From Streptomyces sp. NBC_01669 (GTDB lineage Bacteria > Actinomycetota > Actinomycetes > Streptomycetales > Streptomycetaceae): a stretch of 64,000 nt of DNA. Position numbers and translations under genes: made by a program. The DNA lies in assembly GCF_026339735.1 (NCBI RefSeq), contig NZ_JAPEQG010000002.1, positions 496,001 to 560,000 of the forward strand. Direction: 5' to 3'. How positions within the stretch are numbered: the stretch's first letter is position 1; every line of letters starts with the position of its first letter. This document shows, one piece after another, positions 16,444-22,895 of this stretch. The notes beneath the pieces are model-generated. The model was not told the origin of the DNA. It worked only from the letters and a program-made list of their open reading frames with translations, and made no database searches.

Positions 16444-17229
16444 GTGTTGGGCACGCTGGTGCTGGAGGAGAAGTGGCCGGTGCTCGGCAGGCACGAGCAG
16501 GCGGCCGGGTGGTTGCAGGTGTGGAGCGACTTGGGCCGGGCGCCCCGAACGATCGACGCCTACGCCCGGGGGCTGGCCGAGTACCTGGAGATGTGCCAGC
16601 GGCAGAACGTCGACCCACTGACCGCCAATCGAGCACACATCGCCGTCTACGTACGGGAGTTGACCTCACGGCCGAGCCGCCGGGGTGCGAACGTGGTCTC
16701 GATCGACTCGGGCTCGGGCCTGGCCAACGCCACCATCCAGCAGCGCCTGGTGCCGGTCCGGCTGTTCTACGACTTCCTCATGGAGGACGGGCAGCGCGAC
16801 TCCAACCCGGTCGGCCGCGGGCGCTATACGCCCGGCCGCCGACGCGGCGGGCATGAGCGCGGCCTCGTTCCGAGACTGACGAAGCTGCCGTGGATACCCA
16901 CCGAGCAGCAGTGGATGGATGTCCTCGCGGTCGCCGCCGAGGAGCCGGTCCGCAACCGCGTGATGCTCGCGCTCGCCTACGACGCCGCGCTGCGTCGCGA
17001 GGAGCTGTGCTCGCTGCGTACCGACGATGTAGACCCGGCCCACCGAACCCTGCGGGTGCGGGCTGAGACGACCAAGAACCGGCTGGAGCGCGTCGTCCCG
17101 TACTCCGCGCCGACCGGCGTCCTATTGTCGGGCTACCTTGCGCACCGGGCAACGGTCAGCCGGGCACGCGGGCCGCTGTTCCTGTCGGAATCCCGACGCA
17201 ACCACGCCCAGCCGCTGAGCCTGTGGTGA
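16444..17229 (+). pseudogene. Tyrosine recombinase (Tn554 TnpA-like), 3' truncated
   Basis: From GTG 16444 (AGGAG just upstream) 261 residues are encoded. There is an N-terminal SAM-like core-binding domain (APRTIDAYARGLAEYLEMCQ, HIAVYVRELTSR) and the start of the catalytic domain with the first active-site arginine in AYDAALRREELCSLRTDDVD. Homology runs to SESRRNHAQPLSLW. The stop codon at 17227 is supplied by the terminal repeat of the inserted IS3 derivative. The H-x-x-R, H/W and tyrosine blocks are missing, so the enzyme is dead. Confidence 0.8.
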
Positions 17230-17507
17230 GGTTCCCCCGGCCTGCGGGAGATACTGATCAGCTGGTCAGGAGGGGTTGACGGCGTCCGCTCGGCCTGCCG
17301 GATCCAGCCGCGCAGGGCCTCGGGATGGACACCGAGGTCGATGGCGAGCTTCTTGATCTGCGGCTTGGGGTCCGCGGTGCGATACATACGCACTGCGCGG
17401 TCACGCAACTCGAGCGAGTATTTCCTGGGGGCAGCCATGGTCGATGTTCCTCTCATGAGTCCCATCTGACCCGCTGTCACTTCTTTCCGCATCTCGGGGG
17501 AACCTCA
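17227..17507 (-). mobile_element. 281-bp IS3 derivative with both ends and the start of orfA
   Basis: The ends are TGAGGTTCCCCCG at 17227-17239 and its exact complement at 17495-17507. Between them, on the minus strand from ATG 17438, lies the beginning of an IS3 orfA: MAAPRKYSLELRDRAVRMYR and LAIDLGVHPEALRGWIRQAE. All of orfB and most of orfA are gone. It is a MITE-like internal-deletion product. No 3-bp target duplication is seen (TGG left, GCA right), consistent with recombination between two copies that removed host DNA. Confidence 0.8.
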
Positions 17508-18610
17508 GCATCTGGGCGAAGCTGTTGTGGGCCGGGCTCAACGTCGATCCCGAGGACTTCCCGACCAACACCTACGGGCTGTGCTATCCGATCGAACTCA
17601 TCCGCGCGGTCACCCTGACCTGGCTGTTCAGCGGCTTGCGCAGCGACGAGATAGCCCGCCTCCGCATGGGGTGCATCCGCTGGCAGCACGACGGTTTCCC
17701 CATCCCCGGTGATTCCGACGAGGTGCTGGCGTGGGACGCCGTCTGCTTGCTGGACGTCCCCACCCACAAGACCGGCACCTCGTTCACCAAGCCCGTTGAT
17801 CCTCTGCTGGGCAAGGCGATCGAGGCATGGCAGGAACTCCGGCCGCAGCAGCCGAAGATGCTGGATCGCAAGACCGGCGAGCAGGTGGACTTCCTGTTCG
17901 CGCACCGGGCGAAACGCCTCGCGAAGACTTACATCAACACCGCGGTCATCCCCTCTCTCTGCCGGAAGGCCGGCGTCCCGACCGCCGATGTCCGGGGCAA
18001 CATCACCAGCCACCGGGCCCGCTCCACGATCGCCAGCCAGCTCTACAACGCCAAGGAGCCGATGACGCTCTTCGAGCTGCAAGCCTGGCTTGGTCACCGG
18101 AGTCCGGAGTCCACCCAGCACTATGCCAAGATCACCCCCAGCACCCTCACGAAGGCATACACCGAGGCCGGCTACTTCGCCCGCAACGTCCGCACGGTCG
18201 AGGTCCTTCTGGACCGCGACGCCATCACCTCCGGGGCCGGGGCCAACGGTGAACCATGGCAGTACTACGATCTCGGTCACGGGCTGTGTTCCTACTCGTT
18301 CTTCGAACAGTGCCAGCACCGGATGGCCTGCGCCCGCTGCGACTTCTACACCCCCAAGGAATCGACGAGATCCCAACTCGTCGAAGCCAAGGCCAACTTG
18401 CAGCGCATGCTCGTGAGCATTCCGCTCACCGAAGAGGAACGCGCCGCCGTCGACGACGGCCAGAGCGCCCTCGACCGCCTTCTCGAGCGCCTCGCCGAGG
18501 TGGCCACCCCAGCCGGCCCGACCCCGAACGAGCTCCGCGCCGAACCCCGCAGACCCCTGCCGCTGACCGTCCGATCACCACCTGACCCCACCGACCGAAA
18601 GTGCTGCTGA
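17508..18610 (+). pseudogene. Tyrosine recombinase (Tn554 TnpB-like), 5' truncated
   Basis: The frame enters from the IS3 derivative as SIWAKLLWAGLNVDPEDFPT and runs to TGA 18610. The catalytic domain is complete: arginine in FSGLRSDEIARLR, HRARSTIASQLYN, WLGHRSPESTQHYAKITPST (His and Tyr). A cysteine cluster CQHRMACARCDFY and a long coiled C-terminus (LVEAKANLQRMLVSIPLTEE) follow, as in TnpB-type recombinases. The N-terminal core-binding part is lost. The deletion that removed it also took the end of the preceding recombinase. Confidence 0.8.
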
Positions 18611-18611
18611 C

Positions 18612-19094
18612 ATGCGACCCGCCCTCTTCACCGTCGACCTCCCTGGCCCGGGACGACTGAGCACCATGGCCAGACCCCGTGGCAATGACTGGCTTGAAGA
18701 CGAGATGACCGCGCTGAAGAACTGCGGCGTCGACATCCTGGTCTGCGCGCTCACCGGACCCGAACTCGACGAACTCGGCCTCGCAGACGAACCTCGGACA
18801 GCCACAGCAGTCGGGCTGCAGTTCGTCGCCATACCCATCCCCGACCGCACCGTCCCCGACCTCACCACGATCCTGCCCACCCTGCACAGACTCGCCAAAC
18901 AGCTACACGAAGGCGCACACGTCGTCACCCACTGCCGAGCCGGCATCGGACGCTCATCCCTCCTCGCCGCCGCACTCCTCATCCTCAACGGCGTCGATCC
19001 CGACACCTCCTGGCACCAGATCGAACGAGCTCGCGGGCTCGCCGTCCCAGACACCGCCGAGCAGCGAGAGTGGACGATGGAACTGCTCAAATAG
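18612..19094 (+). CDS. Dual-specificity / tyrosine protein phosphatase
   Basis: The 160-residue protein starts at ATG 18612, one base after the recombinase stop, so it belongs to the element's operon. The phosphatase P-loop is HCRAGIGRSSLL near residue 115 (C-x5-R). The preceding general-acid region is FVAIPIPDRTVPD. Such enzymes hydrolyse phosphotyrosine or phosphoserine through a cysteinyl-phosphate. Its place in a recombinase element suggests a cargo or regulatory role, but no partner kinase is visible. The gene is intact. Confidence 0.85.
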   Translation: MRPALFTVDLPGPGRLSTMARPRGNDWLEDEMTALKNCGVDILVCALTGPELDELGLADEPRTATAVGLQFVAIPIPDRTVPDLTTILPTLHRLAKQLHEGAHVVTHCRAGIGRSSLLAAALLILNGVDPDTSWHQIERARGLAVPDTAEQREWTMELLK

Positions 19095-19126
19095 GCCTGA
19101 TGTTGACAAATCAGATTCCACAGAAT

Positions 19127-19181
19127 GCTGCGTCATCTCTCGGATGCCCCGCTGCGGCGCCGGGTGACCGCCGCGACGAAC
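19127..19181 (+). pseudogene. Tn3-family transposase, right fragment
   Basis: The frame at 19128-19181 reads LRHLSDAPLRRRVTAATN, the exact continuation of the left transposase fragment ending RTVQL at 16374. After TAATN the similarity stops and an arginase-family sequence begins, so a second rearrangement removed the rest. Confidence 0.8.
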
Positions 19182-19637
19182 AACGGCTACCACGCCATGG
19201 CCGTCTCCATGATCACCGGCCACGGCGACCCCGAGATGACCCAGCTGTTCCCGGCCACCGTCCCAGCCGAACGGGTCGCCCTCGTCGGCCTCCACGAGTG
19301 GACCGAGGACGCCTACCCGCACATCGCGGAATAGAGCCTGACCCCCTTCGGTCCCGACGACCTGCGCACCTCCACCCAGCCGCTGCTCGACTGGCTTGCC
19401 GCCACCGGCTGCTCCCGCCTCGCGCTTCACCTCGACGTCGACTCCGTCGACGCCCGCGAGGGCCTGCTCGGCCTCGGCAAGGTCCAAGGCGGCCTCACCG
19501 GCACCCAGGTCAACCGCATCGCCCACGACCTCACGCGGGCGGCCGACGTCGTGGGCACCACCGTCGCCGAGTTCTTCCCCCGCGACGTCGTCCACGTCCA
19601 GCAGGCCCTGCGCGGCTTCCCCCTCATCGGCGCCTGA
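19182..19637 (+). pseudogene. Arginase/agmatinase-family remnant with nonsense codon
   Basis: The 5' part is missing. The frame reads GYHAMAVSMITGHGDPEMTQ and ERVALVGLHEWTEDAYPHIAE, then TAG (probably from TGG). It continues LTPFGPDDLRTSTQPLLDWL, LALHLDVDSVDAREGLLGLG and FFPRDVVHVQQALRGFPLIG to the natural stop at 19635. The LDVDSVD motif is a metal-binding signature of ureohydrolases. It is a dead fragment fused to Tn3 debris. Confidence 0.75.
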
Positions 19638-19769
19638 ACTCCGGTGAGCCGGAACAGCACACACCGGCACGGCCCCCACGCCCCTCGCGATTCTCATAAA
19701 TGCGCCTGATCTTCGCTCTCATAACCTCTCGCACAACATCTTTCGCACAATGCCCCTCGCGATAGGTTC

Positions 19770-19930
19770 TGCGCCATACCGGAGCTCGCCGAACCGGCCG
19801 CCTCCGCCGAACAGTTCGACTGCCGCACCTGTGAAGCGCCCGCCGACGGCTACGACATGACGATGACCGCCGCCGTCCTCGACCACGGCGGCGCCGACGT
19901 GGCGGTCCTGGTCGCGGCCTGTCACTTAAA
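19770..19930 (+). other. Short coding-like fragment between the arginase remnant and the P450
   Basis: One frame reads CAIPELAEPAASAEQFDCRT, then CEAPADGYDMTMTAAVLDHG and DVAVLVAACH, with normal codon use and a CxxC. No start codon with a ribosome site is visible and I do not recognise the family. The rest of 19638-19942 shows nothing. Confidence 0.3.
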
Positions 19931-19942
19931 GCAGGACCGCCC

Positions 19943-21244
19943 TCAGCTGCGCAAGGTGGCACGCAGGCGCAAGCCGACAGTTGCGAGACCTTCGAAGGTG
20001 GTGACCTGGTAGCTGGGTTCCGGTCCGGGCGGCTCGCTCAAGTGGTAGCAGCGGGCGGTCTGCGCAGTCAGGAGCGTCAGCATCGCCATGGCCAGAGCGG
20101 CTCCCTCGCAGGCATGCGGCCCGGTACCGAAGGAGAGGAAGACCCCGGGTTTCGCCGGCGAGCCCGAATCATCGAGCCAGCGCTCGGGCTGGAACTGGTC
20201 CGGCTCGGAGTGTTCCCGTGCGTCGCGGTGGGCGGTGTAGGGGCAGACGAGAACGGTGGACCCGGCGTCGATGGTGTAGCCGGCGAGCTGAGTCTGTCGC
20301 GGGGCTCGCCGGGTCAGTAGCCAGCTCGGGGGGTGCAGTCGGAGCACCTCGCGTACCAGTGCCTGGGTGTATTGCAGGCAGTCGAGGTGGGTGCTGGTGG
20401 TCGCGGCCGGGTCCGCGGGCAGCAAGGCGGCTTCGGCCGCGACGCGGTCCGCTGCCTGGGGGTACCGGGCCAGGTGGAGCAGGATCCATCCGGCTGCCCG
20501 GGAAGGTGTCTCGAAGGTGGCGATGGTGATTCCGGGGAGAGTGTCGAGGATGGCCTCTTCCGGCAGTAGGCCGTAGCGGGCGGATGGCTGGAGCATCTGT
20601 CCCAGCACGTCGTCACCGAGCGGGCCCGATGAACGGCGCCGGCGGACGATGGGCCGCAAAGCGTTGGTGAAGGCGACTTGCTGCCGTGTGCGGAACCGCC
20701 GTGCCGGTGTGGGGATCCAGCGCGGCCATACCCAGCGTGAGGGGCGTACGAGCACCTCCCGGGCCACGAAGAGCTGTGAGGCAAAGGGCAGCAGGGTGGG
20801 AGCGTCTTCGGAGAAGAGGTAGCGCACGCCGATCTCTGCCAGTGCGTGCCGGACCGGGGGCAGAATCTCGACGTCCTGGCCCGTGGGCCACTGGTCAACA
20901 AATCGAGCGGTCCCGGGCGCTATCTCACCGATCCGGGCTGCAACCGCCTGCGGGCGTAGTCCGCGCATGCGGGCGGCGTGAGCGTGCGCACGCTCCTCAG
21001 ACGTCGGTGCTCCGCTCGACCGCTTCAACGGCGGGAAGAGAGGCGAGGGTAGCTTGGGGAAGTCCTGCGCGCGGCGCAGGACCGCTTCACACGGCCCGGC
21101 CGCAGCGGCTACGTAGACACCCGGCTCCAGCTGCCAGACGTCCCCGCACTCGTCAGCGCCACGGCGCGCTAGTGCCAGCCGGTCGCGGCTCCAGGCCACG
21201 AAGCTGCCTTCGGGCAACCGCGGCGGCTCATTCATTGGGCCCAT
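19943..21244 (-). CDS. Cytochrome P450, probable RiPP-tailoring enzyme
   Basis: The 433-residue protein is a complete P450. The I-helix reads GITIATFETPSRA, where ATFET replaces the usual AGxxT. ExxR is in REVLRLHPPSW, the PERW-type motif is FQPERWLDD, and the heme-ligand loop is FGTGPHACEGAALA. ATG 21244 has AGGGGCG five bases upstream; a second ATG at 21235 is possible. It lies 96 bases downstream of a 32-codon gene with two aromatic repeats, on the same strand, separated by a hairpin. Single P450s next to tiny precursor genes make cross-linked peptides such as cittilins, biarylitides and atropopeptides. By analogy this enzyme may form Tyr/Trp cross-links in that peptide. No ferredoxin gene is nearby. 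Confidence 0.88.
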   Translation of the reverse strand: MGPMNEPPRLPEGSFVAWSRDRLALARRGADECGDVWQLEPGVYVAAAAGPCEAVLRRAQDFPKLPSPLFPPLKRSSGAPTSEERAHAHAARMRGLRPQAVAARIGEIAPGTARFVDQWPTGQDVEILPPVRHALAEIGVRYLFSEDAPTLLPFASQLFVAREVLVRPSRWVWPRWIPTPARRFRTRQQVAFTNALRPIVRRRRSSGPLGDDVLGQMLQPSARYGLLPEEAILDTLPGITIATFETPSRAAGWILLHLARYPQAADRVAAEAALLPADPAATTSTHLDCLQYTQALVREVLRLHPPSWLLTRRAPRQTQLAGYTIDAGSTVLVCPYTAHRDAREHSEPDQFQPERWLDDSGSPAKPGVFLSFGTGPHACEGAALAMAMLTLLTAQTARCYHLSEPPGPEPSYQVTTFEGLATVGLRLRATLRS

Positions 21245-21303
21245 GAGATCGCCCCTGACTCTCGTACCTGTCCAGGCCGATATCGTCGGCAGCTTGGCCG
21301 AGA

Positions 21304-21333
21304 GCCGGCGGGCGCCCGGGGGCGCCCGCCGGC
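21304..21333 (-). terminator. 13-bp hairpin between the peptide gene and the P450
   Basis: GCCGGCGGGCGCC at 21304-21316 pairs perfectly with 21321-21333 around CGGG. It sits eight bases past the small peptide stop and 60 bases before the P450 start. A leaky intercistronic terminator here would give more precursor than enzyme, as in many RiPP operons. Confidence 0.7.
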
Positions 21334-21340
21334 ATTGCGG

Positions 21341-21439
21341 TCAGCCCCAATCGTCGCCGCCGTACGCACCCCAGTCGTGTTCCCCGTACGCACCGTAGTG
21401 GCGGGTGAAGGACAGCTTGCCGAGCAGCTTGGCGATCAT
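21341..21439 (-). CDS. Putative RiPP precursor peptide, 32 residues
   Basis: The gene starts at ATG 21439 with GAGAGGAG seven bases upstream, one of the best ribosome sites in the window, and ends with TGA at 21341. Residues 1-15 are MIAKLLGKLSFTRHY, a basic helical leader-like segment. Residues 16-31 are two copies of an eight-residue unit, GAYGEHDW and GAYGGDDW, followed by Gly. The repeats are rich in Gly, Asp, Tyr and Trp, the residues cross-linked by P450s in known peptide families. Third positions are mostly G/C, as in real genes here. No signal peptide or cysteines are present. No protease or transporter is adjacent; the element immediately upstream has cut off whatever lay there. The peptide and its P450 form one short operon. 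Confidence 0.72.
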   Translation of the reverse strand: MIAKLLGKLSFTRHYGAYGEHDWGAYGGDDWG

Positions 21440-21480
21440 GATGCACTCCTCTCGCCTGCCTTCAGTACCAAATTCCATAG

Positions 21481-21512
21481 TGCCATATATGGCACATATG
21501 CCATATATGGCA
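21481..21512 (-). promoter_or_regulatory. Twin 14-bp palindromic operator upstream of the precursor gene
   Basis: Two identical perfect palindromes TGCCATATATGGCA lie at 21481-21494 and 21499-21512, separated by CATA, so their centres are 18 bp apart. The 45-base AT-rich block stands out in this high-GC sequence, 41 bases before the precursor start. It probably holds the promoter and binds a dimeric or doubly dimeric regulator. No regulator gene for it is seen nearby. Confidence 0.7.
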
Positions 21513-21556
21513 TATTTAGAGCATCAGCCGCGCGCATGGATATAAGGCGCGTGCTT

Positions 21557-21918
21557 AACACCTCCGGTACAAGGCCCGGCGGGCCGGAGTACCGGTGATC
21601 GCGGTGGACGCCCGCTACACCTCGCAGATGTGCCCGCGTCGCGGACACACAGCGAGACACAACCGTCCCACCCGGGACGCCTTCTCCTGTCGTCGGTGCG
21701 GGCTCGCCGGCCCCGCCGATCACGTCGCCGGGGTCAACGTGCGCAACCGCGCACGCTCGGCGTGGGTCCTCGTCAACGGACCCGTACCACAAAGGGCTTG
21801 ACCTCCCTGACTGGTAGATGCGACCCGTAACCGCCCCGTCGTAGGGGGCAGTCGGGAGCGCGACAAGGTGTAGACGACCGAGCCAACAAGCTCGGTCGTT
21901 TACGGCCGAGAAGTTGAC
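21557..21918 (+). mobile_element. 3' end of a TnpB element (tnpB C-terminus, guide-RNA region, right end)
   Basis: These 362 bases are nearly identical to 59262-59623 of the complete element. They encode the last TnpB part (VIAVDARYTSQMCPRRGHTA, FSCRRCGLAGPADHV, stop 21801) with one zinc-finger cysteine changed to Arg, and the full right end to GAAGTTGAC. The 5' part is lost. The sequence after 21918 would be its guide. The insertion cuts an integrase remnant and borders the RiPP operator region. Confidence 0.88.
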
Positions 21919-22197
21919 TGAAGCTGCTGCTCGCTGCAACAGGGCTCGCGCGGAATCCGCGTAGCGCATCGCGGTCTTCTCGTCGAGTCCGAAGACCTCG
22001 GCGAGGTGAAGCGGGTCAGGGCCTTTGAGCATGGCCTCTTCGAGCTGTCGGTCGACGCGAAGTCTCTCCAGGGTCGCTTCCTGTCCCCGCATCGGAGCGC
22101 TGATCCAGTGGTTGCCGGCCCGGCTCGTCGTGTTGGCGGTCTGGTTGTTGATCAGCAGGTGGACTGCCGGACGGTCGGGTGTTTCACAGGCGACCAC
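21919..22197 (-). pseudogene. C-terminal part of an integrase-like protein
   Basis: The frame reads PDRPAVHLLINNQTANTTSR, then LERLRVDRQLEEAMLKGPDP and LHLAEVFGLDEKTAMRYADS. The last part resembles the C-terminus of Streptomyces integrase-type proteins (DPLHLAxVFGLxxxTAxRY). It begins at GTG 22197 without homologous N-terminus and is cut at its 3' end by the TnpB element, through which the frame runs on. It is a remnant. The gap to the TetR gene holds only the TetR operator. Confidence 0.5.
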
Positions 22198-22278
22198 CTA
22201 TGAAACATCCCGCCACTCCACCCTTGCGGCTCTGACGCCGACCTCGCCGCGACCAGGACCAGGCGTCTTGCAAAATAT

Positions 22279-22292
22279 ATAGACCGGTCTAT
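22279..22292. promoter_or_regulatory. TetR-type operator ATAGACCGGTCTAT
   Basis: A perfect 14-bp palindrome 9 bases before the start of the TetR gene matches the LmrA/YxaF/QacR style of operator (ATAGACCGGTCTAT). It overlaps the expected promoter and indicates autorepression of the TetR-SDR/hydrolase operon. Confidence 0.85.
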
Positions 22293-22301
22293 TCTTCAAT
22301 C

Positions 22302-22895
22302 ATGGTTGGAACCAAGGGAGCCGAGACCAGCTTGCGGCTGGCGGAGTCGATGCTGGAACTGATCCAGCGGCACGGATACAGCGGTACGGGACTCAACACG
22401 GTGGTGGAGCACGCGGGCGCCCCGAAAGGGTCGCTCTACTTCCACTTCCCCCAGGGGAAGGAGGCCCTCGGAGAGAAGGCCGTCGAACTCGCGGCCGCGC
22501 GATTCGGCTCTCTCGTGGCCGACTCGGCGCTGGGGTCGGCCACGCCGGGTGAGGTGCTGCGCCGTGTGATCGACGAACTGGCCGGGATGCTCGACGACAG
22601 CGGCTTCCAGCTGGGATGCCCGGTCTCGGTGGTGACGCTGGAGATGGGTGCGCAGAGCGAACGGCTGCGAGATGCCTGCGCCAATGCCTTCGAGTCGTGG
22701 ATCGCGCCGGTGAGTGAGCTGCTCATCGCGCACGGCCGTCCTCGTCCCGTCGCCCGTGCCCTGGCGACAGCTGTGGTCAGTATGGTGGAGGGAGCGGTGA
22801 TCGTGTCGCGTGCCCAGCGGTCCACCGAGCCGCTGCACTGCGCCGCCGAGGCGCTCGCTGTGCTGCTGGAACAGGGTACGGAGGCCTCGGCATGA
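22302..22895 (+). CDS. TetR/AcrR regulator, LmrA/YxaF type
   Basis: The 197-residue protein has an N-terminal HTH (residues 10-55: SMLELIQRHGYSGTGLNTVV, GAPKGSLYFHFPQGKEAL) typical of the YxaF/LmrA branch, and a ligand domain with LGCPVSVVTLEMG. It probably represses its own operon through the palindrome at 22279-22292 and responds to a small molecule. Its stop overlaps the start of the next gene as ATGA, so it is co-translated with the fusion enzyme. Confidence 0.92.
   Translation: MVGTKGAETSLRLAESMLELIQRHGYSGTGLNTVVEHAGAPKGSLYFHFPQGKEALGEKAVELAAARFGSLVADSALGSATPGEVLRRVIDELAGMLDDSGFQLGCPVSVVTLEMGAQSERLRDACANAFESWIAPVSELLIAHGRPRPVARALATAVVSMVEGAVIVSRAQRSTEPLHCAAEALAVLLEQGTEASA

Larger units (their letters stand above)
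16385..19121 (+). mobile_element. Recombinase-phosphatase element inserted in a Tn3 transposase gene
   Basis: The unit is bounded by an 11-bp inverted repeat, GTGGAATCTGA at 16385-16395 and TCAGATTCCAC at 19111-19121. It lies between the two halves of a Tn3 transposase whose sequence joins well if about 2.75 kb is removed. It carries two tyrosine recombinases of Tn554 TnpA/TnpB style and a dual-specificity phosphatase. An IS3-derived 281-bp insert with an associated deletion has damaged both recombinases, so the copy is immobile. True ends may extend about 10 bases beyond the repeats (roughly 16375-19127); no target duplication is evident. Confidence 0.7.

Noticed and set aside
21228..21446. 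72-codon minus frame starting MHHDRQAARQ
   Set aside because: It overlaps the 32-codon peptide gene in another frame; the latter has the correct ribosome spacing and a repeat structure.
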